Assembly: GCA_019637105.1 (NCBI GenBank)
Contig: JAHBWF010000073.1
Location: 1-36,891, forward strand
Direction of reading: 5' to 3'
Source of the DNA: Labilithrix sp.
Lineage (GTDB): Bacteria; Myxococcota_A; Polyangia; Polyangiales; Polyangiaceae
Length of the DNA: 36,891 bases
In this document: piece by piece, positions 1 to 7,206 of the stretch
How the letters are laid out: every line of letters starts with the position of its first letter
How positions within the stretch are numbered: the stretch's first letter is position 1
Position numbers and translations under genes: made by a program
The notes under the pieces: generated by a model
The model's database searches: none
What the model was told of the DNA's origin: nothing
Seen by the model: only the letters and a program-made list of their open reading frames with translations

Positions 1-443
1 CCCGGCGGCGACCGCGCCGGGCGGCGGACCGGAGGAGCAGCCCGCCGCGCCGAGCGCGGCGGCGGCGCCGAGCGCGAGCGCGCATCCGCTCGCGCGCGAG
101 AGACGTTGGACATCGAGCCGGCCCCATCCCCTACCGTCGATCATCCCGGCTCAGCGTAGCGCTCGACGTCGGGCGCGCTCCCGCGTTTCGAGGCGCGTCG
201 CCCTTGCCGCGCTCGCGCGAGCGGCAGCGATTCGCGAGACACGGCCGCCGTGCGTCGCGCGCGCCGTCGTCGTGCGTCACGGGCTGCCGGGTCGTGCGTC
301 GTGCGCCATCGTCGTGCGTCACGCGCTGCCGGGCCGTGCGTCGTGCGCCGTCGTCATGCGTCGCGCGCCGCCGGGTCGTGCGTCGCGCCGCGTCGTCGGT
401 CGCGGGTGACGCGCGCGCCGACGTGTGCGACACCTGAGGGGCC
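1..443. other. Left-edge region without a convincing gene
   Basis: No reading frame here combines a start, a ribosome binding site and a recognisable product. On the reverse strand, roughly 90 down to 1, one frame reads like a lipoprotein signal peptide (ALALGAAAALGAAGC followed by SSGPPPG), but I find no ATG, GTG or TTG in that frame after its upstream TAG. A Pro/Ala-rich frame on the forward strand over the same bases is equally possible as the end of a gene lying to the left. From about 245 the DNA is occupied by a tandem repeat. The last bases before 444 carry GAGGGG (436-441), the only Shine-Dalgarno-like string before the VanW gene. Confidence 0.4.
261..386. repeat. Three tandem 42-bp repeats
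   Basis: Three head-to-tail 42-bp units occupy 261-302, 303-344 and 345-386. Each contains GTCGTGCGTC-like blocks and a GCTGCCGGG block; units 1 and 2 differ at only three positions and unit 3 is more diverged. Each unit itself looks like two diverged 21-bp halves, so the array may have grown from a 21-bp ancestor. Degenerate half-units flank the array on both sides (about 245-260 and 387-400). Since 42 is a multiple of three, the reverse strand reads a 14-residue repeat containing THDDGARR, but nothing else supports translation. The array lies directly upstream of the VanW-family gene. Confidence 0.75.
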
Positions 444-1364
444 GTGAAGCTTCGTCGCCGTCAGGTCCTCGCCCTCGGAGCGCTCGTCGCGACCGCGCCG
501 CGCGCGGCGCTCGCCGGTGACGCGCGCGTGGTGCTCGGGCGCTTCACCACGACGTACGCCGGCGACGCGGAGCACAAGGCGCGCGCGTTCAACGTGGAGC
601 TCGCGGCGGGCGCGATCGACGGCCGGGCGATCGCGCCGGGCGCGACGTTCTCGTTCAACGACGCCGTCGGCGAGCGCACGGCGGCGTTCGGCTACGCGAA
701 GAGCGTGGTGCTCCGCGACGGCATGATCGCCGAGGGCGTGGGGGGCGGCGCCTGCCAGGTCGCCTCGACGCTCCACGCCGCCGCGCTCCTCGCCGGGCTC
801 GACGTCGTCGCGCGCACCCCGCACTCGCGTCCGAGCGCGTACATCCGGCTGGGACTCGACGCGACGGTGGTGTTCCCGAAGATCGACCTGACGCTGAGGA
901 ACCCGGGCGGCGAGCCCGTCACGGTGCGCGCGCGCGCGGCGAAGGGCGCGCTCGAGGTGTGGCTCGACGCCCGAGGAGAGGCGAGGCCCGACGTGTCGTT
1001 GCGGAGCGAGATCCTGGAGCGCGTGCCGTCCTCTCGGGTCCTCGAGCGCGATCGGACCATCGTGGACGACAAGGCCCACCGCGTCGCGTTCGGGATCCCG
1101 GGCTACCGCGTCCGGAGGATCCGCGAGGTGCGGGCGCCGGGCGCCGGGGCGCGGCGCGACGTGCGGATCGACACGTACCCGCCCACCCACGAGGTCCTGC
1201 GCGTCGCGCCGTCGTTCGACGCGTCGCGCCTCGCCGGCGGATCCGAGGATCCGAACGCGGAGGAGGCCGCGCCGGCGGAGATCGTCGACGCGCCGAGCGC
1301 GACGCGGCCGGTGCTCGTTCAGCTGCGCCCGTCGACCGTCGTCACGCTCGACAACGGCGGGTGA
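444..1364 (+). CDS. VanW-family exported protein
   Basis: 306 residues from a GTG start at 444, preceded closely by GAGGGG. The N-terminus (residues 1-24) is an export signal with an RRRQVL core like a twin-arginine motif, a hydrophobic stretch LALGALVAT and a probable cleavage after ALA-24. Residues about 30-175 match the VanW family, with landmarks PGATFSFND, a GGGACQVASTL segment and FPKIDLTLRNP. VanW proteins occur beside some vancomycin resistance operons and in many unrelated bacteria, but their biochemical role is not settled. The remaining C-terminal part is not recognised. The last ~25 codons and the 3' flank recur in decayed form near 7290-7432. The gene stands alone; the following DUF1697 gene has its own promoter-like sequence. 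Confidence 0.85.
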   Translation: MKLRRRQVLALGALVATAPRAALAGDARVVLGRFTTTYAGDAEHKARAFNVELAAGAIDGRAIAPGATFSFNDAVGERTAAFGYAKSVVLRDGMIAEGVGGGACQVASTLHAAALLAGLDVVARTPHSRPSAYIRLGLDATVVFPKIDLTLRNPGGEPVTVRARAAKGALEVWLDARGEARPDVSLRSEILERVPSSRVLERDRTIVDDKAHRVAFGIPGYRVRRIREVRAPGAGARRDVRIDTYPPTHEVLRVAPSFDASRLAGGSEDPNAEEAAPAEIVDAPSATRPVLVQLRPSTVVTLDNGG

Positions 1365-1467
1365 TGCACGGTCGCGGAGGACGCCGTCGGGCGCGCCTCG
1401 AGCGGATCGGAGCGCCTCGGTCGACACGCGCGGGCGAGGCGCTCGGGAGCCTCGTGACGAGGTACTT

Positions 1468-1496
1468 TTGACAACGTGCACGGGCCGTGTTCGGAT
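1468..1496 (+). promoter_or_regulatory. Promoter-like TTGACA for the DUF1697 gene
   Basis: A perfect TTGACA hexamer at 1468-1473 is followed after exactly 17 nt by TCGGAT at 1491-1496, which matches three of six -10 positions. Transcription would begin near 1503, about ten bases before the ATG at 1514. The local bases (GGTACTTTTGACAA) are unusually AT-rich for this genome. This is a sequence match only. Confidence 0.5.
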
Positions 1497-1513
1497 CTCG
1501 GACCGCTCCAGCC

Positions 1514-2092
1514 ATGACCACGCGGCACGTCGCGCTCCTCCGTGGCATCAACGTCGGCGGGAACAACGTCATCCCGATGGCCGCGCTCCGGTCGGCGTTC
1601 GAGGGGATGGGCTTCACCGACGTGGCCACGCTCATCGCGAGCGGCAACGTCGTCTTCTCGGCGACCACGAAGTCGAACAAGTCGCGGCTCACGACGAAGA
1701 TCGAGAGGACGCTCGGGGAGACGTTCGGCTACGTGTCACGCGTCGTGATCGCGACGGCCGAGGAGCTCGCGCGCGTCGTCGACGAGGCGCCGCGCGGGTT
1801 CGGCCGGCAGCCGGACCTCCACCGTTACGACGTCCTCTTCGTGAGGGAGCCCGTGACGCCGCGGGAGGCGCTCGCGCAGATCCCGATCAACCGGGAGGTC
1901 GACCAGGTGCACGCGGGCGCGCACGCCCTCTATTTCCGCCGGCTCGTCGCGGAGGCCTCGAAGAGCCGGCTGTCGAAGATCGTCCAGATGCCCGTCTACA
2001 AGGAGCTCACGATCCGGAACTGGAGCACGACGACCAAGCTCCTCGCGCTCGCGCAGGGCGCCGGGACGTCGCCGCGCGCGCGCCGCCCGTAG
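1514..2092 (+). CDS. DUF1697 family protein
   Basis: 192 residues. The ATG at 1514 is preferred over an upstream in-frame GTG at 1487 because the family characteristically begins with VALLRGINVGG-NN, which here starts at residue 5, and because a promoter-like element overlaps the upstream extension. Further family landmarks are LRSAFEGMGF, TLIASGNVVF and the C-terminal segment KELTIRNWSTTTKLLALA. DUF1697 proteins are small cytoplasmic alpha/beta proteins of unknown function. The last residues (GTSPRARRP) are basic and unrelated to the domain. It lies downstream of the VanW gene with about 150 bp between, so it is probably a separate transcription unit. Confidence 0.9.
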   Translation: MTTRHVALLRGINVGGNNVIPMAALRSAFEGMGFTDVATLIASGNVVFSATTKSNKSRLTTKIERTLGETFGYVSRVVIATAEELARVVDEAPRGFGRQPDLHRYDVLFVREPVTPREALAQIPINREVDQVHAGAHALYFRRLVAEASKSRLSKIVQMPVYKELTIRNWSTTTKLLALAQGAGTSPRARRP

Positions 2093-2388
2093 GGCGAGCG
2101 ATCGGTTCGCCCCGCGTCCACGTCCACGCAGACGGTCACCCTCGAGCCTTCGCGGGGCGACGACGAAACGACGGACGACGCGCGCGTGCGGGCGCGCCCG
2201 GCGCGGCGGCGTTGTCGTCGGGTCATGCGGCCGTGGAAGCGTAGCCGCTGCAGCGGCCCCTCCGAGCGCGCGGCGACGCTCTCCGCGCGCGCGAGCTCCA
2301 GGCGCCGGCGCCGGCGCGCCGAGGCCCGCCGCGTCGAGCTCCTCCGTAGGACCTGCGCGGTCCGGCGATCGATCGTATCCTTTGTCCC
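2093..2388. other. Intergenic region, no gene seen
   Basis: The 296 bases between the DUF1697 stop and the SWIM gene start are extremely GC-rich, with simple alternations such as GGCGCCGGCGCCGGCGCG near 2300. Reading frames on both strands are Arg-rich and show no recognisable domain. The only functional-looking element is the TATCCT box at its right end. Confidence 0.5.
2376..2381 (+). promoter_or_regulatory. TATCCT -10-like box before the SWIM gene
   Basis: TATCCT ends 7 nt before the GTG at 2389, with no Shine-Dalgarno sequence between. With the usual 6-7 nt from -10 box to transcription start, the mRNA would begin at or just before the start codon. The same hexamer stands before the KTSC gene (6970-6975). 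Confidence 0.5.
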
Positions 2389-2700
2389 GTGCAGGACGCG
2401 CGAGCCGCCACCCCCTTCGCGCACGTGCTCCATCGAGACGTCATCGCGAGGCTCGCGCGCGGCGGCACGCTCGCCCGCGGGCGCGCGTACGCCGCCGAGG
2501 GGCGGGTCCTGGCGCTGGCGCGCGAGGGCGGGCAGATCGTCGGCGCGGTCCGAGGGAGCGCGATCTACGCCGTTTCGCTGTGGGTGACCGCCGACGGTCT
2601 CGGCTACGTGTGCTCTTGCCCGGCGGGCGCCGAAGGGGACTTCTGCAAGCACTGCGTCGCCGTCGCGATCGTCTGGGTCGACCGAAACCCGCCGCCGTGA
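2389..2700 (+). CDS. Small SWIM zinc-finger protein
   Basis: 103 residues from a GTG start. The C-terminal half carries a SWIM-type zinc-binding motif: Cys75-x-Cys77, eight residues, Cys86-x-His88 (VCSCPAGAEGDFCKHC), followed by a hydrophobic helix AVAIVW as usual in the family. Residues 18-65 (RLARGGTLARGRAYAAEGRV) match the segment that precedes SWIM motifs in bacterial SWIM proteins. SWIM domains bind DNA or protein partners and are often found in larger SWI/SNF-associated proteins; this one consists of little more than the domain. A cytoplasmic binding role is likely but no partner is evident nearby. It converges with the MgtC gene. Confidence 0.85.
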   Translation: MQDARAATPFAHVLHRDVIARLARGGTLARGRAYAAEGRVLALAREGGQIVGAVRGSAIYAVSLWVTADGLGYVCSCPAGAEGDFCKHCVAVAIVWVDRNPPP

Positions 2701-2768
2701 GCGAAGGGCCGCGCGCGGCGACGTGCAGGTCGACCGGCGCGTCTCTTCCCGAGGTCCTCGTCTTCTTC

Positions 2769-2784
2769 CCCGCGCCGACGCGGG
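2769..2784. terminator. Hairpin between convergent genes
   Basis: CCCGCG at 2769-2774 and CGCGGG at 2779-2784 form a perfect 6-bp stem with the loop CCGA. It sits in the 138-bp gap between the converging SWIM and MgtC genes and could end transcription from either side. No T-tract follows on either strand, so intrinsic termination is uncertain. Confidence 0.3.
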
Positions 2785-2838
2785 ATCGTGCCTCGTCGTC
2801 CGCTCGAGGCGCTCTCCGGCGCGTTCGCCGGGTCGTCG

Positions 2839-3555
2839 TCAGTCTCTCGTGCTCGGGCTCCAGAAGGCCTGCCGGATCACCGACAACGCGGCGATGCGCG
2901 CGACGAGCTGGTCGAGCTCGTCGCCCGCCACCGAGGCGGGAGTCAGCGTGGCCTCGATCGTGACCTCGTCCTCGCCGAACGCGCGGATCTCGATGTCGCG
3001 CGTGGGGATGTTGGCCTCCTCGAGCATCTCCTCGAGCGCGCCCAGCGCCTCCTTGCGGTGCGTGTGGGTCGCGATGACGGTGACGGTGTTCGTGACCTCG
3101 ACGGTCGTCCCGTCCATCGGCTGGCGATTGATGCGGTCCGCGACCGGTCGAAGCAGCGTGTTGGCCGCGAGGACGAAGCCCGTGCCGAGGACGGCTTCGA
3201 GGATCAGATCGGACCCCGCGCACGCGCCCACCGCGGCGGAGCCCCAGAGGGTCGCCGCCGTGTTGAGGCCGCGCACGTTGCCCTGCTCGCGCATGATGAC
3301 GCCGGCCCCGAGGAAGCCGATGCCCGAGACGACGTACGAGATCGTGCGGACGGCGCCCTCGTGGCCATGGAGGCGGTTGGCCGCGTCGACGAAGACCGCC
3401 GCGCCCACCGCGACCAGGATGTTCGTGCGTAGGCCAGCCGTGCGCTGGCGCACCTGACGCTCGAACCCGATGAGCCCGCCCATGACGAAGGCGGTCGTCA
3501 GGCTCACGAGCGTGTCGAGCAACGATCGCACGTTGATGTTTTCGATCGCTTCCAT
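2839..3555 (-). CDS. MgtC/SapB family membrane protein
   Basis: 238 residues with four to five membrane segments in the first 150 residues, including LTTAFVMGGLIGFERQ, NILVAVGAAVFVDA, ISYVVSGIGFLGAGVIM and TLWGSAAVGACAG. The GFER motif followed by TAGLRTNILV and the GFLGAGVIM segment are hallmarks of the MgtC/SapB family. Residues about 150-230 form a soluble ACT-like C-terminal domain. In Salmonella and Mycobacterium, MgtC supports survival in low magnesium and in macrophages by acting on the F-ATP synthase; close relatives such as SapB have other unresolved roles. I cannot tell which type this is, so no symbol is given. An inverted repeat lies in its leader. The next gene on this strand upstream is the EndoQ-UvrD fusion. 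Confidence 0.9.
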   Translation of the reverse strand: MEAIENINVRSLLDTLVSLTTAFVMGGLIGFERQVRQRTAGLRTNILVAVGAAVFVDAANRLHGHEGAVRTISYVVSGIGFLGAGVIMREQGNVRGLNTAATLWGSAAVGACAGSDLILEAVLGTGFVLAANTLLRPVADRINRQPMDGTTVEVTNTVTVIATHTHRKEALGALEEMLEEANIPTRDIEIRAFGEDEVTIEATLTPASVAGDELDQLVARIAALSVIRQAFWSPSTRD

Positions 3556-3576
3556 GCGGCTCGCGCGAAGACCTCA

Positions 3577-3627
3577 CGGCTCGAGGAGCCGCGGAGGAGC
3601 TAGCCAATGTCGTGCCTCCTCGAGCCG
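3577..3627 (-). promoter_or_regulatory. 12-bp inverted repeat in the mgtC-type leader
   Basis: CGGCTCGAGGAG (3577-3588) and CTCCTCGAGCCG (3616-3627) are perfect reverse complements 27 nt apart. The left arm can alternatively fold with the adjacent bases into a small hairpin (CGGCTC at 3577-3582, GAGCCG at 3586-3591). Both structures lie between the UvrD-fusion stop (3677) and the MgtC start (3555). They could form a terminator for the helicase gene or a leader that switches between two folds. Confidence 0.4.
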
Positions 3628-3676
3628 ACGCGATCGGACGCCTCGGGCGCTCCTCCGGGTCGGCGCGATGGCCTCC

Positions 3677-6600
3677 TCAAAGGAGCGAGAGCTGCTGCGC
3701 GGGGCGCGGGCGCGCTTCGGGCGCGCGCGGCGCCGTCACCAGGTCGGCGGGCAGGTCGTCGAGGAAGGGGCACGGCCCGTTCTCGACGAGGGCGCCGCGG
3801 ACCACGCGTTGCCGCGCCTCGGTCAGCACGAGGCGCGTCTTCGCGCGCGTCATCCCCACGTAGAGGAGGCGGCGCTCCTCTTCGCGATCGGCGGAGCGGC
3901 CGGGGAGCTGCAAGGGGAGCAGGCCGTCCTCGCAGCCCGCGAGGAAGACCAGGGGGAACTCGAGGCCCTTGGCGGCGTGGAGGGTGAGGAGCGCCACCTT
4001 CTGGGCGCTGAGCCCGACGTCGCCCGCCTGCCAGAGCGGCACCGCCGCGAGGAACGCGGCGGCGTCGCGCCCGAACGGCACGGCGAGCGTGGCGAGGAGC
4101 TCGGCGGCGGCGTGGCGATCGGCGTCGTCCTCGTCCGCGACGAGGCCCGCGAGCAGATCCGCCACCGGCTCGCGCCCGACGCCGCGCGCCGCGCCGTCGG
4201 ACGCCGCGCTCTGCTCCACGAGCGCCCGGAGGCGCGCGAGCAGCTCCGCCGCGTCCGGGCGAGCCGTCGGGGAGTCGTCGCCGACGCGCTGGTACGGGAT
4301 GCCGCTGCGGTCGAGCGCGAGGCCGATCGCGTCGGCCTGCGCCGAGGTCCGGAAGAGCACCGCGATGTCGTGGAACGCGAGCTCTGCGTCGCTCGCCGCG
4401 TCGCCGCGCCCGACGTCGAACGAGTGGAGGCTCGTCCCGCCCAGCGTCCGCTCGATCTCGCGGGCGATGAAGCGCGCCTCCTCCGCCTCGCTCGCCAGGC
4501 GGACGCGCTCGATCGGCGGCGACGCGGGGGCGATCGGCTCGAGCGGACGCGGGGCGCGTCCGGGCGCGCGCTCGATGACCCGCGTGGCGGCGCGGACCAC
4601 CGCCGCCGGGCAGCGGTAGTTCGTCCGGAGCGCGACGACCGCGGCGCCGGTGTAGTGCGTGGTGAACCGATCGACGCAGCCCGGATCGGAGCCGCGGAAG
4701 CCGTAGATCGCCTGGTCGGGATCGCCCACCACGCAGATCTCGGTCTCCGGCCCCGGGGGCGCCAGGAGCAGCACCAGCCGCTCCTGGGCCGGGTTGACGT
4801 CCTGGTACTCGTCGACGAAGAGGTGCCGGCGCTCCTGGGCCGCGGAGCGCGCTTCGCTGCACGTCTCGAGGAGGCGCACCGCGCGGACGACGAGATCGTC
4901 GAAGTCGAGCGCGCCGCGCGCCTCGAGCGCGCGCTGGTAGGCGGCGTAGACCGGCGCGAGCTCGGGCCTCTCCTCCGCGCATCGTTCGGGATCGATCAGG
5001 TTCGCCTTGGCCCAGCCGACGCCGGAGGCGAGCTTGGCGGAGGGCTTGACGCCGACCTCCGCGGCCGCCGCCGCGATCGCCTCGGCGCGCGCGGCCTCGT
5101 CCAGGATCGCGAAGTCGGGCGCGAGGCCCGCCGGCGCGGCGAAATCGCGGAGGAGCGCGAGGCCGAAGGCGTGGAACGTCTGCGCCTCGATCGCCGCCGC
5201 GGACGGCCCGAGCAGCGCGGCGAGGCGCTCGCCGAGCTCGCCGGCGGCGCGACGGGTGAAGGTGATCGCGCGGATCGCCCGCGGCGAGACGCCTCCCCGG
5301 ACGAGCCGGGCGATGCGGTGCGTGACGACGCGCGTCTTGCCGGTCCCCGGCCCCGCAAGGACGAGGAGCGGGCCGCCCGGGTGCTCGACGACGCGCGCCT
5401 GCTCGACGTCGAGCCCCGGGGCGTGCGCGCGCGGCGGCTCCGTCGACGGAGCCTCTCTGGCGGGGCGCTCCGGGCGCGCCTCGTCCGGGCCGGCCGGCGG
5501 CCCGCCGCGGTCCGCCGGCGCGGAGGGCGTGAGCGCGGCGAAGCCGAAGCTGCGCTGGGCCATGAGCTGCCGTCGCTCCTCGGCGTCGAACACGCGGACG
5601 ACCCCGTACTCGCCGTCGTAGCCCGGCTTCACCTGGACCTGCCCGGCGCGCATCCGCTGGATCGCCTCGCCGAAGAGCGGCGGTCCGTCCCGCCCGAGCT
5701 CTTCGACCGGCAGATCGCCCAGCACCGCGAGCTCCGGGCCGACCCGCGTCAGCAGGCGCTCGTACTCCCGGCCGACGCGGGCGCTGCCGGCGCCCGTGTC
5801 CACCAGCTCGCCGAGCAGCTCCGCCAGCGGGATCAGGCTCTGGAACGGCTTGGCCCCCTCGGGACGCGCGCCCTCCGGTCGATCGGCGAGCACCTCGACG
5901 CGCCCCGAGACGCCCGCGGTCAGCCGCTTGCCGCAGCTCGGGCAGAGCCCTCCCGCGTCGCGCGCCTCGGCGGGCGTCAGCACGACGCGGCAGTGACGGT
6001 GGCCGTCGAAGTGGTACTTCCCCTCCTCCGGGAAGAACTCCACCGTCCCGAGGAAGTGCTCTCGCCGATCGCGGAGCGCGTCGCGCAGGGCGAAGTACGA
6101 CAGATCGCAGTCGAAGACGTTGGCCTCTCGGCCGAGCTTCTCGGGCGAGTGCGCGTCGGAGTTGGAGACGAGGGCGTAGCGATCGAGCGCCGAGAGGCGC
6201 CAGTTCATCGCCGGATCGGACGACAGTCCCGTCTCCACCGCGAAGACGTGGTCGGCGAGATCGGCGAAGCACGCGGCGATCGCGTCGAAGCCGGACTGCG
6301 CGCCCAGGGCGGAGAACCAGGGCGTCCAGATGTGCGCCGGCACGAGGTACGCGTCGGGCGAAGACTCGAGGACGATCTCCAGGAAGTCGCGCGAGTCGAG
6401 CCCGAGGATCGGCCGCCCGTCGGACGCGATGTTGCCGATGCCGGCGAGGCGCGTCGCGATCCGGGCTGCGGCCTCGAAGTCGGGCGCGTAGGCGAGGTTG
6501 TGGACCTTGCGCACCTTGCCGTCGCGCTTGTAGATGCTGCTCACCTCGACCGAGAGCAAGAAGCGCACGGGGGCGCGGCACGCGGCGGGCACGCCCTCGT

Positions 6601-6823
6601 CGACCGCGCGCGCGAGGTCCTCGCGGAGCGCGAACAGGCCGTCCTCGGCGGGGACCAGCTTCTCGCGCAGCTCCGCGAACCAGCGCGGGTGGGTGAAGTC
6701 GCCGGTCCCGACGACCGTGATCCCCTTGCGCTGCGCCCAGCGATGGAGCTGCTCCAAGGTGAGGTCCTTGCTGGTGGCGCGCGAGAGGTACGAGTGGATG
6801 TGGAGGTCGGCGACGAACTTCAC
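3677..6823 (-). CDS. EndoQ-like PHP endonuclease fused to UvrD helicase
   Basis: 1048 residues from GTG 6823. Residues 1-~400 are a PHP metal-dependent domain of the TIGR00375/EndoQ type: DLHIHS (6-11), SRATSKDL, GDFTHP (41-46), SNSDAHS and the zinc knuckle CPSCGKRLT with an upstream HRHC. EndoQ enzymes nick DNA on the 5' side of deaminated bases. After a Pro-rich linker comes a complete superfamily 1A helicase: Walker A GPGTGKT (Lys496), TFTRRAAGEL, the Walker B/motif II stretch VDEYQDVNPAQ, GDPDQAIYGFRG, TNYRCP, TLHAAKGLEFP and LYVGMTRAK. The protein ends in QLSLL. All helicase motifs look intact, so an active damage-nicking plus unwinding enzyme is inferred. A TAGGGT box lies 7 nt before the start. 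Confidence 0.9.
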   Translation of the reverse strand: MKFVADLHIHSYLSRATSKDLTLEQLHRWAQRKGITVVGTGDFTHPRWFAELREKLVPAEDGLFALREDLARAVDEGVPAACRAPVRFLLSVEVSSIYKRDGKVRKVHNLAYAPDFEAAARIATRLAGIGNIASDGRPILGLDSRDFLEIVLESSPDAYLVPAHIWTPWFSALGAQSGFDAIAACFADLADHVFAVETGLSSDPAMNWRLSALDRYALVSNSDAHSPEKLGREANVFDCDLSYFALRDALRDRREHFLGTVEFFPEEGKYHFDGHRHCRVVLTPAEARDAGGLCPSCGKRLTAGVSGRVEVLADRPEGARPEGAKPFQSLIPLAELLGELVDTGAGSARVGREYERLLTRVGPELAVLGDLPVEELGRDGPPLFGEAIQRMRAGQVQVKPGYDGEYGVVRVFDAEERRQLMAQRSFGFAALTPSAPADRGGPPAGPDEARPERPAREAPSTEPPRAHAPGLDVEQARVVEHPGGPLLVLAGPGTGKTRVVTHRIARLVRGGVSPRAIRAITFTRRAAGELGERLAALLGPSAAAIEAQTFHAFGLALLRDFAAPAGLAPDFAILDEAARAEAIAAAAAEVGVKPSAKLASGVGWAKANLIDPERCAEERPELAPVYAAYQRALEARGALDFDDLVVRAVRLLETCSEARSAAQERRHLFVDEYQDVNPAQERLVLLLAPPGPETEICVVGDPDQAIYGFRGSDPGCVDRFTTHYTGAAVVALRTNYRCPAAVVRAATRVIERAPGRAPRPLEPIAPASPPIERVRLASEAEEARFIAREIERTLGGTSLHSFDVGRGDAASDAELAFHDIAVLFRTSAQADAIGLALDRSGIPYQRVGDDSPTARPDAAELLARLRALVEQSAASDGAARGVGREPVADLLAGLVADEDDADRHAAAELLATLAVPFGRDAAAFLAAVPLWQAGDVGLSAQKVALLTLHAAKGLEFPLVFLAGCEDGLLPLQLPGRSADREEERRLLYVGMTRAKTRLVLTEARQRVVRGALVENGPCPFLDDLPADLVTAPRAPEARPRPAQQLSLL

Positions 6824-6830
6824 GCGCGCG

Positions 6831-6836
6831 ACCCTA
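6831..6836 (-). promoter_or_regulatory. TAGGGT -10-like box before the EndoQ-UvrD gene
   Basis: On the reverse strand TAGGGT (6836 to 6831) ends 7 nt before the GTG at 6823. There is no ribosome binding site between, so a leaderless or near-leaderless message is likely. It lies in the 161-bp region shared with the divergent KTSC gene. Confidence 0.45.
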
Positions 6837-6969
6837 CCAGGTCAGCGGGAGGCGTGGCGAGGGTCGCCGGGGCCGCGCTCACCGCCGGCCGCGGACGAGG
6901 CCTCACGGAGCGCGACGCCGCACCGGCGCCGCGTCGCCGGCGCGGTCCTCGCGCCTGTCGCGCCGGCGC

Positions 6970-6975
6970 TATCCT
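6970..6975 (+). promoter_or_regulatory. TATCCT -10-like box before the KTSC gene
   Basis: TATCCT ends 9 nt before the ATG at 6985; the intervening TTGGTCGGAC has no good Shine-Dalgarno sequence. It repeats the arrangement before the SWIM gene. No clear -35 hexamer stands 16-18 nt upstream. Confidence 0.5.
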
Positions 6976-6984
6976 TGGTCGGAC

Positions 6985-7206
6985 ATGAAGCGCGTCCCCG
7001 TCGACTCGTCCATGATGACCTCGGTCGGCTACGACGCCGCCGGGCGGATCCTGGAGATCGAGTTCCGGAGCGGCCACGTCTATCGGTACTTCGCCGTCTC
7101 CGAGGACGTCGTCCGCGCGCTCCTCGAGGCTCCTTCGAAGGGGCGCTTCTTTCACGCGTGCATCGACGGCCGCTTCGACTACCAGCGCGTCGACGGGGCG
7201 CGCTGA
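6985..7206 (+). CDS. KTSC domain protein
   Basis: 73 residues, essentially one KTSC domain. Landmarks are MTSVGYDAAGRILEIEF, RSGHVYRYFAVSEDVVRALLEAPSKGRFF (in part) and the final IDGRFDYQRV. The family is named after a lysyl-tRNA synthetase C-terminal association. Stand-alone copies are small cytoplasmic proteins of unknown function, proposed to bind nucleic acid. The usual sequence following the start, PVDSSMMTSVGYD, supports the ATG at 6985. It is divergent from the EndoQ-UvrD gene, and nothing follows in the same direction for 400 bp, so it is probably monocistronic. Confidence 0.88.
   Translation: MKRVPVDSSMMTSVGYDAAGRILEIEFRSGHVYRYFAVSEDVVRALLEAPSKGRFFHACIDGRFDYQRVDGAR

Noticed and set aside
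261-386. CRISPR-like array
   Set aside because: Units are directly adjacent with no unique spacers, and no cas gene is present.
131-433. Reverse-strand ORF with a repeated 14-residue peptide
   Set aside because: The peptide repeat is explained by a 42-bp DNA repeat; there is no family, no ribosome binding site and no coding bias outside the array.
1996-2652. Reverse-strand ORF across the gap before the SWIM gene
   Set aside because: It is Arg/Ala-rich, overlaps two secure genes antisense and contains no recognisable motif.
3470-6988. 1172-residue open frame on the forward strand
   Set aside because: It lies opposite the EndoQ-UvrD gene and is Arg/Glu-rich with no recognisable domain; long antisense frames are expected at this GC content.
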